Shown here piece after piece: positions 8,186 through 16,562 of a stretch of 29,029 nt of DNA. Location: NCBI GenBank assembly GCA_965662365.1, contig CBFIHR010000056.1, forward strand, positions 1 through 29,029. Direction: 5' to 3'. The stretch is from CAWVWD01 sp965662365. Lineage in GTDB: Bacteria; Bacteroidota; Bacteroidia; Chitinophagales; Saprospiraceae. Position numbers and translations under genes: made by a program. The first letter of the stretch is position 1, and the number at the start of each line of letters is the position of its first letter. The notes under the pieces are model-generated. The model was not told the DNA's origin. It saw only the letters and a program-made list of their open reading frames with translations, and did no database searches.

Positions 8186-8422
8186 ATCCCGAAATCTCGA
8201 TGATAAAGGTTTATACAATTACCTTATTTTTATTTTTTAATCGTGAAATATTCAATAGTCAATTATCCGCAAATTTGTTGATAATTCTAAATTTTAGAAC
8301 ACTTAAATGCGACTTTTTTCCATAAAATCAGTTAAAATTATACCAATGCGGATATTTACGCTATAAATCTCTAATTGTAAAATTAATTGTTTGTATCGAT
8401 TTCATTAGGACAAACGACTAAT

Positions 8423-8827
8423 TCATTTACAATCACAATCATAATCATTTTTCAGATCAATAACAGTAACTAAAGTCGCTTCACTTTCGCAATCTGCAAC
8501 AATAATTCTCATAGCTTCTTTATTTCTGGTTGAGCCATCAATAGCGAATTTTGGACATCGAGGAGCATTAGGTTCTGACTTTTTATCGTTTAATTTTCCA
8601 TTTTTTAAAACGGCTCGAACATCTGACATCGTAATTTCTCGACAGTCCATTCTACAGGCAGCATGTCTTGAAATCTCAACAGTTTTACCATTGTAAATTA
8701 ATTCCGTAGGCTCATCATCCCTTTGTATAAAGAAGATGAAAATTGTCAATAAAATAGCTAAAATCAAAGCTATTCGCCCATGATTCGTTCTGTCAAACAT
8801 GATTAAAAAAATTAAATAATTCAACAA
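8423..8827 (-). CDS. Membrane-anchored DUF4258 protein, copy 2
   Basis: The 134-residue product has one N-terminal transmembrane helix (about residues 17-35, ALILAILLTIFIFF) and a DUF4258-like domain beginning YNGKTVEISRHAACRMDCREI. Six cysteines are shared with the upstream paralogue: two in HAxCRMDCR, one in PRCP, one in VADC and two in DCxC near the C terminus. The domain is predicted to face the periplasm, where these could form disulfides or bind metal. DUF4258 domains are small alpha/beta units found near toxin-like proteins; no activity is established here. An internal ATG at 8800 (MFDRTNHGR) would remove nine residues and is an equally plausible start. It lies 5 bp after the paralogue, so the two are a tandem duplication in one operon. 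Confidence 0.8.
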   Translation of the reverse strand: MLNYLIFLIMFDRTNHGRIALILAILLTIFIFFIQRDDEPTELIYNGKTVEISRHAACRMDCREITMSDVRAVLKNGKLNDKKSEPNAPRCPKFAIDGSTRNKEAMRIIVADCESEATLVTVIDLKNDYDCDCK

Positions 8828-8832
8828 TCAGT

Positions 8833-9372
8833 TTATTCACAATAGCAATCATAATCATTTTTTAAATCAATTACCGTCACCAGTTTTGCTACATGATCAC
8901 AATCCGCCACAATGATTCTCACCAGTTGACCATCTTCCGTCCAATCTTCCAATGCAATCGTCGGGCAACGAGGATCATTCGGATTAGATTTTCGTTTATT
9001 TTCTTTGCCTTCGTCAATCACTTCCATCACTTCCGCTTTAGAAATTTTGCGGCAATCCATGCGACACTCTGCGTGTCGAGTTAAGATTAACGTTTTGCCT
9101 TCATAAGTTAGGCGTTGATTGTCGGGTTGTGAGTCGTCAGTTACATTTTCTTTGGCTTTTTCTGTTGCTCGATTGTTATCACTTGCGTTGAAATCGACAA
9201 TTTGCGTATTTTTTTCCTTGTCGGAAATTGTCTGTTGAGTAGCTTGTTCGGCTTGTTTGTTCTCAATATTTGGCTCAGGAAAAATCTCATTGCCTTTCAT
9301 CAATCCTAAAATAACGGTAATAATTCCAAGGACTGCGACTCCAATTTTTCTAAGATTTAGTTTATGATTCAT
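8833..9372 (-). CDS. Membrane-anchored DUF4258 protein, copy 1
   Basis: The 179-residue product has an N-terminal transmembrane helix (about residues 9-24, IGVAVLGIITVILGLM). A polar linker of about 65 residues rich in Asn, Gln, Lys and Thr follows, then the DUF4258-like domain starting YEGKTLILTRHAECRMDCRKI. The domain closely matches the downstream copy (shared IIVADC and LVTVIDLKNDYDC), but the linker is much longer, so the domain should sit further from the membrane. All six domain cysteines are conserved between the copies. It is the first gene of the pair, preceded by an AT-rich palindrome at 9408-9426. Confidence 0.8.
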   Translation of the reverse strand: MNHKLNLRKIGVAVLGIITVILGLMKGNEIFPEPNIENKQAEQATQQTISDKEKNTQIVDFNASDNNRATEKAKENVTDDSQPDNQRLTYEGKTLILTRHAECRMDCRKISKAEVMEVIDEGKENKRKSNPNDPRCPTIALEDWTEDGQLVRIIVADCDHVAKLVTVIDLKNDYDCYCE

Positions 9373-9696
9373 TTGATAAGTTGCGTTGTTATATCTACTT
9401 AACAGCCTGATTTTTATAAAAAATCACATGATGACTTATGAAGTACGGAAATTCAATAAAAAGGTAAGGTATCAAAAACAGCCTACATTCGTTATTAATA
9501 AATGGTTACGTGTTGTTGATATTTGGCATAAAAATACAATCTCTAAGTGAAATATGTAGAAATCTCCAAATAGAATTTTGGATTAGAATTTCATTTAAAC
9601 AAATCAAATTAATATTTTCGCAATTCAGAAAAAACAGTATGAGTTTAAAAATAGTTGATTCAAATTATATAATCGATTGATTAACAAAAAAATACA
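9373..9696. other. Divergent intergenic region DUF4258 pair / yebC
   Basis: These 324 bases separate two divergent genes. Besides the 9408-9426 palindrome, TATTTTCG at 9613-9620 is one base off the TAnnTTTG box and could serve yebC with an 80-base leader, but no TTG stands at the right spacing. No credible open frame or RNA structure was seen. Confidence 0.45.
9408..9426. promoter_or_regulatory. AT-rich palindrome upstream of the DUF4258 pair
   Basis: TGATTTTT at 9408-9415 is the exact reverse complement of AAAAATCA at 9419-9426, with a 3-base centre. It starts 36 bp before the ATG at 9372, where a promoter would be expected. It may be an operator or a chance AT-rich dyad. Confidence 0.3.
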
Positions 9697-10407
9697 ATGG
9701 GAAGAGCATTTGAATACCGAAGAGCAGCGAAAGAGAAACGTTGGGCACACATGTCGAGAATATTTCCAAAATTGGCCAGAGCAATCCAAATTGCGGCTAA
9801 AGAAGGTGGCCCCGACCCAGAAATGAATGCAAAGTTGCGTTTAGCTATCCAGAACGCAAAATCCCAAAATATGCCGAAAGATAACATTGAAAAAGCTATC
9901 AAACGGGCAATGGGGAAAGATGCCGAAAATTATACAGAAGTTAATTATGAAGGCAAAGGCCCACACGGAATTTTGGTTTATGTAGAGTGTGCCACTGATA
10001 ATACAACTCGCACGATTGCTAATGTAAAATCATATTTTAATAAAGCAGGTGGCGGTTTAGCACCGACAGGTTCATTAGAGTTTTTATTCAATCGTCGTGC
10101 AGTGTTTGAGTTTGATAAGCCAGAAGGTTTTGACGAAGAGGAGTTTGAGTTAGAAATGATTGATTACGGCTTAGAAGAGTTCGAAATTGACGAAGGAACG
10201 GTTTACGCCTATGGCGATTACAAAGATTTTGGCACAATGAATACCGCTTTTGAGGAAAAAGGTATCAAAATCAACAAGGCGGACTTACAACGTTTTCCAA
10301 CTTCACCAGTTGATTTTTCTGACGAGCAAATGGTCGATATTGAAAAAATGCTGGATAAATTCGAGGAAGATGATGATGTTCAAGCTGTTTATACAAATAT
10401 GGCTTAA
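9697..10407 (+). CDS. yebC: YebC/PmpR (TACO1) family protein
   Basis: This is a full-length member (236 residues) of the YebC family, with the signature start MGRAFEYRRAAKEKRWAHMSR and the motifs GPDPEMNAKLR, NMPKDNIEKAIKRA and EGKGPHGI, and an acidic C-terminal domain. The family was described as transcriptional regulators, and more recently as ribosome-associated factors that help translation through difficult sequences; which applies here is not visible. The gene has its own terminator directly downstream. The start is fixed by the conserved N terminus. Confidence 0.95.
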   Translation: MGRAFEYRRAAKEKRWAHMSRIFPKLARAIQIAAKEGGPDPEMNAKLRLAIQNAKSQNMPKDNIEKAIKRAMGKDAENYTEVNYEGKGPHGILVYVECATDNTTRTIANVKSYFNKAGGGLAPTGSLEFLFNRRAVFEFDKPEGFDEEEFELEMIDYGLEEFEIDEGTVYAYGDYKDFGTMNTAFEEKGIKINKADLQRFPTSPVDFSDEQMVDIEKMLDKFEEDDDVQAVYTNMA

Positions 10408-10428
10408 ATTGCTGATTATCAGGTGTTT

Positions 10429-10461
10429 AAAAGGTCGAATGTTCTACACGTTCGACCTTTT
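10429..10461. terminator. yebC terminator
   Basis: AAAAGGTCGAA at 10429-10439 pairs with TTCGACCTTTT at 10451-10461. Three more pairs (one G-U) extend the stem inward and T residues follow. The outer stem is the same as in the terminator at 16773-16808. Confidence 0.85.
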
Positions 10462-10704
10462 TTAATGAGATTTTATCACCAGAAGAATAGATTAAGTTAT
10501 AATAATTTATTGCGAATAATTTGAATGTAGGGAGCGAGAATTGTAGTCATTTTAAGATTTGCAGAGAATAAGATATAAATTCTACAGGGTAAGTTTCGCT
10601 TATCGCAATTGATGACGAAAATTGCTTGAAAGTGACGGATGATTTATTATCAATAAATGAAAAAATAATTAAGGTAATTTCGAAGTAGCCAGATTAGGTT
10701 TTCT

Positions 10705-10712
10705 TATATTTG
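10705..10712 (+). promoter_or_regulatory. Candidate -7 box for the 10749 gene
   Basis: TATATTTG matches the Bacteroidota sigma-factor -7 consensus TAnnTTTG exactly and lies 37 bases before the ATG. The -33 side is weak: only TTT/TTC triplets near 10678 are in reach. Confidence 0.45.
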
Positions 10713-10748
10713 CCGCTTTATTTGAAACTATTCTGAACTACATATATA

Positions 10749-11303
10749 ATGTACAGCATCTGGTTATTACCTTCTGAAAAAGAGTCAAAGCGTTTCCAGA
10801 AAATTATTGATATTTTAAGCGAATTATTCAAAACTCCTACTTTTGAACCACATATTACATTATATACACATATTCCGAAATTGACAGACGAATTGTTTTA
10901 TAACGTGAGTGTTTTGGCGGCTTTAACCAATACTTTTGAGGTGTCAATTGCAGAAATACAAACCTCCTCTAATTATTACAAATCATTATTTACAAATATA
11001 AGGTCTAATCATGCGTTGGAAAATCTTCAGCAGGAGGTGCAAAATCTTTTCCCGGGGATTGATTATGATTTTTTGCCACATTTAAGTTTGTTGTATGGCG
11101 AGATTGAGGAAGCCCTGAAAAGCGAAAAAATAGATGCAATTAGAGAAGATTTGATTCAGATGTTTCAAGCAAGTCGGATTGCAATCGTTTGTACTCAAGG
11201 TGAAGTCAGTGATTGGAAAATTATCGAGACGTTTGATTTTCATCTTGATGAAAATCCACATTTAGAGTTTATTTTTGATACAGTTAAAAATCTAAAAATT
11301 TAA
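10749..11303 (+). CDS. 2H phosphoesterase (cyclic phosphodiesterase-like)
   Basis: The 184-residue protein has the two catalytic H-x-T/S motifs of the 2H superfamily: PHITLYT near residue 36 and PHLSLLYG near residue 115. Each is followed by a hydrophobic strand, as in plant-type cyclic nucleotide phosphodiesterases and RNA 2',3'-cyclic phosphodiesterase/ligase relatives. The N-terminal YSIWLLPSE is a typical first strand for this fold. It should act in the cytoplasm on a cyclic or 2',5'-linked phosphodiester, but the substrate is not predictable. The gene stands alone, convergent with alaS. Confidence 0.82.
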   Translation: MYSIWLLPSEKESKRFQKIIDILSELFKTPTFEPHITLYTHIPKLTDELFYNVSVLAALTNTFEVSIAEIQTSSNYYKSLFTNIRSNHALENLQQEVQNLFPGIDYDFLPHLSLLYGEIEEALKSEKIDAIREDLIQMFQASRIAIVCTQGEVSDWKIIETFDFHLDENPHLEFIFDTVKNLKI

Positions 11304-11408
11304 GCAAAGCATTATTAACCTTAAAATTAGCTCTTATTTAGATCTAATTGATCAATTGATGTCATCACCTCTCAAAATATTTGTTCTTTTTAAAGATCCA
11401 AACAAAAA

Positions 11409-11436
11409 ACAGGCTTTCCGAAACCGAAAAGCCTGT
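11409..11436 (-). terminator. alaS terminator
   Basis: Read on the minus strand, ACAGGCTT (11436-11429) pairs with AAGCCTGT (11416-11409) around a partly paired loop. A run of six T follows, giving a standard intrinsic terminator about 45 bases after the alaS stop. On the plus strand there is no T run, so it is one-directional. Confidence 0.8.
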
Positions 11437-11479
11437 CATATCACTTATTTTCAAACTGAAACTGTAGCTTCGATGTATG

Positions 11480-14089
11480 TTAAATCAAGGATTTTGCTTT
11501 CTCCAAAGCTCGGTCAATTCCACTTAAATCTTTTCCGCCGGCAGTCGCAAAAAACGGTTGTCCGCCGCCGCCGCCTTTGATTTCTCGGGCGATTTCACGA
11601 ATCATTTTTCCGGCATTGTAGCCTTTTGCTGCGACCAAATCCTTATTAATAAAAATCGTTAAGTTTGGTTTTCCACCAATATTCGCACCAGCGACAAAGA
11701 ATAAGTTTTCTACCTCTTTATCTAATTGAAACGCTAAGTTTTTTAAAGCATCTGCCGAACCAATTTCTACTTTAGAAATAATAGCATTTACTCCGTTGAT
11801 GTTTTCCGTGTTCGATTTTAATTCTGCTTTAGCAATTTGTGCTTGTAGCTGATGTAGCTGCTCGACTTGCTTTTGTAACTGCTTGTTGTCGTCTTGCAAT
11901 TTAGCAACCGTTTTAGCGATATTTTTCGGATTTTTGAATAAGCCACGAACTTCGTTTAACTCATTGATTTCTTGATCAATATAGCTTTCGGCACGTTCTG
12001 CCGTTACCGCTTCGATGCGTCGAACACCTGCCGCAACAGATGTTTCTGTAGTGATTTTGAAAACGCCAATTTTACCCGTTTGTTCTACGTGACAACCTCC
12101 ACACAGTTCTCGGGAATAATTAGCATCAAAAGTAATCATACGAACCGTTTCGCCATATTTTTCACCAAAAAGCATCATTGCACCAGCTGCCTTTGCTTCG
12201 TCAATCGGAATACTTCGAGCCTCTTCTAAGGCGATATTCTCTCGGATTTTTTGATTAACAATTTTTTCGATTTGTGTTAATTGTTCGTCCGAGACTTTTT
12301 CGAAATGTGAGAAATCAAAACGCAATTTATTATCATCAACCAACGACCCTTTTTGTGCAACGTGCGTACCTAAAACATTGCGTAAAGCAGCGTGTAATAA
12401 ATGCGTTGCTGAATGCACATTTTCAGTTGCATTACGTTTTTTCGCATTGACAGCAGCTTTTACTGTAACATCAATTTTTTGTGGTAATTTCTTTACGATA
12501 TGAATAATCAAGTCGTTTTCCTTCTTTGTGTCCAAGACCTCAATGCGTTTGCCATCAAAGAATAAGAAGCCTTTGTCTCCCACTTGTCCGCCACCTTCAG
12601 GATAAAAAGGCGTAACGTCCAAAACAATCTGATATTCGTTTTTCTTCTTTTGCTTCACCGTGCGATATTTCACCACTCTTGAAGCTGTTTCCAAAGCATC
12701 GTAACCGACAAATTCTACATCTTGATCGTCTGTCAAAACTTCCCAGTCGCCAACTTCTTTTTTCGCATCGGCTTTTCCTCGATCTTTCTGTGCTTGTAGT
12801 GCCTTTTCAAAACCAACTTCGTCCGCTTTCGCTCCTTTTTCACTTAATACCAATTGCGTCAAATCAAAAGGAAAACCGTAAGTATCGTATAACTCAAAAG
12901 CGGTTTCGCCATCTAAAATTCCGTCTTTAATTTCAATTGCTTCGAGGCGTTTCAAACCATTTCCAAGTGTTCTTAAAAAGGCTTTTTCCTCATTTAAGAT
13001 AATTTTTTTAACAAAATCACGTTGTGCATCGAGTTCAGGGAAAACGTGTTTAAAATCGTCTGCTAAAACCTCCATGAGTTCGTGCATCAAAGGCGTTTGA
13101 ATATCTAAAAATGAGTAATAGTAACGCACAGCACGACGCAAAATCCGACGAATTACATAACCTGCACCGCCGTTTGATGGCAATTGTCCGTCTGCAATCG
13201 TAAATGCAACGGCACGAATATGATCCACAATTACCCGAAACGCAATATCTCTTTTGTTGTCGCTACTACCATATTTGAAACCAGATTTTTCCTCTAAAAA
13301 TCGTAATGATTTTTCAAAAATATCTGTATCGTAAGTTGCTGATTTTTTTTGTAAAGCCATTGTTAAACGCTCAAAACCCATTCCTGTATCAATGTGTTTT
13401 GCTGGCAAATCCACTAACTTTCCGTCTGCTTTTCGCTCAAACTGAATAAAGACCAAATTCCAAATTTCAATGACTTGTGGATGATCCATATTCACCAAAG
13501 ATTTACCGCTAACTTTCGCTTTTTCTTCGGGCGTTCTCAAATCTACGTGGATTTCAGAACAAGGGCCACAAGGGCCAGTTTCGCCCATTTCCCAAAAATT
13601 ATCTTTTCTATCGAAAAGTAAAATTCTATCTTCGGAAATCCATTCTTTCCATAGTTTAATCGCCTCATGATCTGCTGCTAATCCATCTTCTTCGTCACCT
13701 TCAAAGACGGAAACGTATAAATCTTCCTTTGGAATTTTGTAAACTTCCGTCAATAATTCCCAGGCCCAAGCAATCGCTTCTTTTTTGAAATAATCGCCAA
13801 AAGACCAATTGCCCAACATTTCGAACATCGTGTGATGATAGCCATCGACACCAACCTCTTCTAAATCATTGTGCTTTCCAGAGACACGCAAACATTTTTG
13901 CGTATCGGCGACACGAGTATCAACGGCGGCTTTGTTTCCCAAAAAATAATCTTTAAACGGTGCCATGCCCGCATTAATAAACATTAAAGTCGGGTCGTCT
14001 TTGTTCACCAAAGGTGCAGACGGTACAATTTTGTGCTTTTTAGATTCAAAAAAATCCAAAAAATGCTGTCGAATGTCGTGTGATTTCAT
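11480..14089 (-). CDS. alaS: Alanine--tRNA ligase
   Basis: The product charges tRNA-Ala. It is full length (869 residues; E. coli has 876) and opens with the class II catalytic domain (HDIRQHFLDFFESKKHKIV, LMFINAGMAPFKDYF). The tRNA-recognition helices follow, then the editing domain with zinc ligands H559 and H563 in HSATH and C663/H667 in CGGCH. The C-Ala region ends with the GGGGGQPFFATAGG glycine-rich motif. No truncation or odd residues are seen. It has a candidate -7 box about 107 bases upstream and a strong terminator downstream. Confidence 0.97.
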   Translation of the reverse strand: MKSHDIRQHFLDFFESKKHKIVPSAPLVNKDDPTLMFINAGMAPFKDYFLGNKAAVDTRVADTQKCLRVSGKHNDLEEVGVDGYHHTMFEMLGNWSFGDYFKKEAIAWAWELLTEVYKIPKEDLYVSVFEGDEEDGLAADHEAIKLWKEWISEDRILLFDRKDNFWEMGETGPCGPCSEIHVDLRTPEEKAKVSGKSLVNMDHPQVIEIWNLVFIQFERKADGKLVDLPAKHIDTGMGFERLTMALQKKSATYDTDIFEKSLRFLEEKSGFKYGSSDNKRDIAFRVIVDHIRAVAFTIADGQLPSNGGAGYVIRRILRRAVRYYYSFLDIQTPLMHELMEVLADDFKHVFPELDAQRDFVKKIILNEEKAFLRTLGNGLKRLEAIEIKDGILDGETAFELYDTYGFPFDLTQLVLSEKGAKADEVGFEKALQAQKDRGKADAKKEVGDWEVLTDDQDVEFVGYDALETASRVVKYRTVKQKKKNEYQIVLDVTPFYPEGGGQVGDKGFLFFDGKRIEVLDTKKENDLIIHIVKKLPQKIDVTVKAAVNAKKRNATENVHSATHLLHAALRNVLGTHVAQKGSLVDDNKLRFDFSHFEKVSDEQLTQIEKIVNQKIRENIALEEARSIPIDEAKAAGAMMLFGEKYGETVRMITFDANYSRELCGGCHVEQTGKIGVFKITTETSVAAGVRRIEAVTAERAESYIDQEINELNEVRGLFKNPKNIAKTVAKLQDDNKQLQKQVEQLHQLQAQIAKAELKSNTENINGVNAIISKVEIGSADALKNLAFQLDKEVENLFFVAGANIGGKPNLTIFINKDLVAAKGYNAGKMIREIAREIKGGGGGQPFFATAGGKDLSGIDRALEKAKSLI

Positions 14090-14116
14090 GTATTCTAATT
14101 GTTGAGTAATACGAAA

Positions 14117-14160
14117 TCCCGATTACTCGGGAATAATTAATAATGGATAATTGATAATTC
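14117..14160. repeat. CCCGA hairpin plus heptamer tract, word ATAATTN
   Basis: CCCGA-TTAC-TCGGG at 14117-14130 is a small perfect hairpin. It is followed by four consecutive heptamers at 14133-14160: ATAATTA, ATAATGG, ATAATTG and ATAATTC. The element lies in the alaS leader, between its ATG (14089) and a candidate -7 box (14196-14203). A degenerate hairpin of the same kind (CCCGA...TCG) lies near the tract at 8151-8185. Confidence 0.65.
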
Positions 14161-14195
14161 AATTACCTTTTTAATATTTTTTAATATAAGTGCCG

Positions 14196-14203
14196 CAAAA
14201 ATA
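14196..14203 (-). promoter_or_regulatory. Candidate -7 box for alaS
   Basis: The minus strand reads TATTTTTG, a perfect TAnnTTTG match, about 107 bases before the alaS ATG. No TTG is found at the normal -33 distance, so the call is tentative. It would place the heptamer tract in the transcribed leader. Confidence 0.4.
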
Positions 14204-14270
14204 TTGAAAATAAAGTTCATATACTATAATGTCTTGTAGGAATTATTTTGAGATATGGAAAGTTCCTTAA

Positions 14271-14306
14271 TTGAAGGTAAAGTGCTGATTTATTTTAATA
14301 GATTTG
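14271..14306 (+). promoter_or_regulatory. Promoter of the 14334 gene
   Basis: TAGATTTG at 14299-14306 fits TAnnTTTG exactly. TTG at 14271-14273 lies 25 bases upstream, somewhat longer than the usual 19-21. Transcription from here would begin after an upstream in-frame ATG at 14304, which supports the second ATG (14334) as the translation start. Confidence 0.5.
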
Positions 14307-14333
14307 CATTTTGTTTTAAACTTCCATTCAACT

Positions 14334-14732
14334 ATGAGAAACCAACCAGAAATCTGTGAACGTTGTGGTGCTGCCCTTCAAATTGATGGCGAATATTGTT
14401 ATCAAAATGCTTGTGATTATCGAAAAAAGCCAGTAGATGATTATGATGATTACGATGGATTTGATGGATTTGAACGTAATGAGGATAATAATTTAAACCA
14501 TTATTTTAGAAAAAAGGAAGCTGAAGAAGAACAGGATAATTCTAATGAAAATGATTTTGATCAGGAAGGCTCTGAACGAAGTCTGGTTGATAACAATGAT
14601 AATGATAGCGACGGCGGCGGCTTATTCGAAGGTGTCGGAGATGGCTGTATTTTCGGCTTTTTTAAACTCATTTGGAAGATAATTTCTTTTCCATTTAAGG
14701 TTATTCTTAGAATTATAGAAATCTTTGATTAA
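14334..14732 (+). CDS. Acidic protein with N-terminal Cys cluster and C-terminal hydrophobic helix
   Basis: I do not recognise a named family. The 132-residue product starts with a zinc-ribbon-like cysteine set (C8, C11 in CERCG; C22, C27). A strongly acidic Asp/Glu/Asn-rich linker (about 33-90) follows. The C-terminal 40 residues contain a Gly-rich turn and a hydrophobic, amphipathic stretch (GCIFGFFKLIWKIISFPF) that could insert in or lie on the membrane. The layout suggests a small membrane-tethered metal-binding protein facing the cytoplasm. The start at 14334 was preferred over 14304 because the -7 box overlaps the latter. It is convergent with the 14970 gene. Confidence 0.7.
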   Translation: MRNQPEICERCGAALQIDGEYCYQNACDYRKKPVDDYDDYDGFDGFERNEDNNLNHYFRKKEAEEEQDNSNENDFDQEGSERSLVDNNDNDSDGGGLFEGVGDGCIFGFFKLIWKIISFPFKVILRIIEIFD

Positions 14733-14910
14733 GAGGAGTTTTTTCTAAATTATTAACTGTTTTAGTTCTATAAACGAAATTGAATTAAAAAATGGAATTT
14801 CTGAAAAAGCCATTTCTTGTAATTAACAATTTTGAAAAAAGGTATTTTAATTACTTGAGCTTTGGTAAGTAATTGGTCATACGTATTTATAACCGAATAC
14901 TTTATAAATT

Positions 14911-14947
14911 AAAAACCGCTAAACGACAAAGTCATTTAACGGTTTTT
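14911..14947. terminator. Bidirectional terminator
   Basis: AAAAACCG at 14911-14918 pairs with CGGTTTTT at 14940-14947. Inner TAAA/TTTA and GAC/GTC pairs are separated by two C-A mismatches and the loop is three A. A-run and T-run flanks make it suited to both converging genes. Confidence 0.75.
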
Positions 14948-14969
14948 ACAAATGTCAATGATGAATGAA

Positions 14970-16220
14970 TTATGCTTCTACCATTGCCATTCCAATCTTC
15001 ATATATTCGCCTGATTCTAAACGGTCACGAACCGCTTTGAAAGCCTTGATAGTCAATTCAATATCTTCCATAGTGTGTGTTGCAGTTGGGATCAAACGCA
15101 ATAACAACATACCTTTAGGAATAACTGGATAAACAACAATTGAGCAGAAAATACCATGATTCTCACGAATATCTCTTACCAATGCCATTGCTTCCTCTGT
15201 TGAGCCACTTTTCAAATAAACAGGAGTGACACAAGAGTTAGTTGTTCCGAGGTCGAAGCCAGCTTCACGCAATCCGCCTTGTAAAGCATGAACATTTTCC
15301 CACAATTTCTCACGTAATTCTGGCATTGTGCGAATCATATCCAAACGCTTTAATGCTCCTTCTACGACTGGCATTGCCAATGATTTAGCGAACATTTGCG
15401 AACGCATGTTGTACTTCAAGTAGTCAACAACGAATTTTTTACCTGAAACGAATGCACCAACAGAAGCCATTGATTTTGCGAAAGTAGCGAAGTAAACATC
15501 GATGTCATCTTGAACCCCTTGTTCTTCACCTGCACCACGACCATTAGCTCCTAAAGTACCAAAACCATGTGCATCATCAACCATCAAACGGAAGTCATAT
15601 TTCTTCTTCAATTCAACGATTTCTTTCAATTTTCCTTGGTTGCCACGCATTCCGAAAACTCCTTCAGAAATAACCAAGATACCGCCACCAGTTTTTTCAA
15701 CTGTTTTAGTAGCACGTTTCAAGTTTGTTTCCAAGCTTTCGACATCGTTATGGTTGAATGTGTAGCGTTTTCCGAAGTGTAAACGAACCCCGTCAATAAT
15801 ACAAGCGTGTGCATCACGGTCATAAACAATAACATCATTTTTAGAAACTAAAGCATCAATAATAGAGATAATTCCTTGATAACCAAAGTTTAATAAAAAT
15901 GCAGCTTCCTTTTGAGAAAACTCCGCACATTCTTTTTCTAATTGCTCATGTAAGTGTGTATGACCTGACATCATACGAGAACCCATTGGGTAAGCCATTC
16001 CCCAGCGTGCAGCAGCGTCTGCATCTACCTTTCTAACTTCTGGGTGATTTGCTAAACCCAAGTAGCTATTTATACTCCAACAGATGTATTCTTTACCCTG
16101 GAACCTCATGCGATTTCCTAACTCGCCTTCTAATTTTGGAAACACGAAATAGCCTTCTGCCCATTTTGCATAACTTCCAATTGGTCCCATGTCTCTTTCT
16201 AACCTATCAAAAATATCCAT
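14970..16220 (-). CDS. Alpha-oxoamine synthase: serine palmitoyltransferase or cysteate fatty acyltransferase type
   Basis: This is a PLP enzyme of the AONS/SPT fold (416 residues) that condenses an amino acid with an acyl-CoA or acyl-ACP. Visible features are the substrate-loop segment SINSYLGLANHPEV, the tetrapyrrole-stacking H in DAHACIIDG, VDDAHGFGTLG, and the Schiff-base lysine K249 in TFAKSMAS. Its length and the PMGSRMMSGHTHLHEQLE block fit bacterial serine palmitoyltransferase-like enzymes of Bacteroidota, which make sphingolipids. Close homologues use cysteate to make capnine-type sulfonolipids, and motifs alone do not separate the two. It is a single gene, with a candidate -7 box about 98 bases upstream and a terminator 23 bases downstream. 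Confidence 0.85.
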   Translation of the reverse strand: MDIFDRLERDMGPIGSYAKWAEGYFVFPKLEGELGNRMRFQGKEYICWSINSYLGLANHPEVRKVDADAAARWGMAYPMGSRMMSGHTHLHEQLEKECAEFSQKEAAFLLNFGYQGIISIIDALVSKNDVIVYDRDAHACIIDGVRLHFGKRYTFNHNDVESLETNLKRATKTVEKTGGGILVISEGVFGMRGNQGKLKEIVELKKKYDFRLMVDDAHGFGTLGANGRGAGEEQGVQDDIDVYFATFAKSMASVGAFVSGKKFVVDYLKYNMRSQMFAKSLAMPVVEGALKRLDMIRTMPELREKLWENVHALQGGLREAGFDLGTTNSCVTPVYLKSGSTEEAMALVRDIRENHGIFCSIVVYPVIPKGMLLLRLIPTATHTMEDIELTIKAFKAVRDRLESGEYMKIGMAMVEA

Positions 16221-16317
16221 AGTATTCTTTTAATTTGTATCTCCATATTGTCGAATATTAGCAAGAGATACGGTTTGTAAATTTAGTTCGAGAATTTCGT
16301 ACACTCGTTTAAAAACG

Positions 16318-16325
16318 CAAAAATA
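16318..16325 (-). promoter_or_regulatory. Candidate -7 box for the oxoamine synthase
   Basis: The minus strand reads TATTTTTG, an exact TAnnTTTG match, 98 bases before the ATG. No TTG lies at the usual distance, so confidence is modest. Confidence 0.4.
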
Positions 16326-16531
16326 CATCTTGAAAATTGCTTTTTATTATAAAACCGTTATTTCTTTTAGATTTTGACTTTATTCTTAATCGTTATAATT
16401 ACTATTGCTTTATCAGAATACTTTTGTTAGAGCTATTTTGATGTTATTCATTAGAATAATCACCCTGAAGGCGAATTGTCATTTAGATTGAGTCTTAACG
16501 ATAATAATTTTAATAATTAATTAAGATTCTA

Positions 16532-16562
16532 TTGGTTAATTTGAAATCCCTTTCTAAATTTG
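16532..16562 (+). promoter_or_regulatory. Near-ideal Bacteroidota promoter
   Basis: TTG at 16532-16534, a 20-base spacer, then TAAATTTG at 16555-16562 gives the best fit to the -33/-7 consensus in this window. Transcription would start near 16570, leaving a leader of about 20 bases before the ATG at 16591. It supports the small open frame there as a real gene. Confidence 0.7.

Larger units (their letters stand above)
10408..10748. other. Intergenic region yebC / 2H phosphoesterase
   Basis: These 341 bases hold the yebC terminator (10429-10461) and a perfect TAnnTTTG box at 10705-10712. The middle (about 10470-10680) shows no open frame, repeat or strong hairpin that I can identify. Confidence 0.5.

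Noticed and set aside
11340..11370. TTGATCAA palindrome region downstream of the 2H phosphoesterase
   Set aside because: It is short and AT-rich, with no T run and no repetition elsewhere in the window.
11356..11580. 74-codon plus-strand frame across the alaS terminator
   Set aside because: It covers the terminator hairpin and the 3' end of alaS on the opposite strand; the translation looks like antisense coding.
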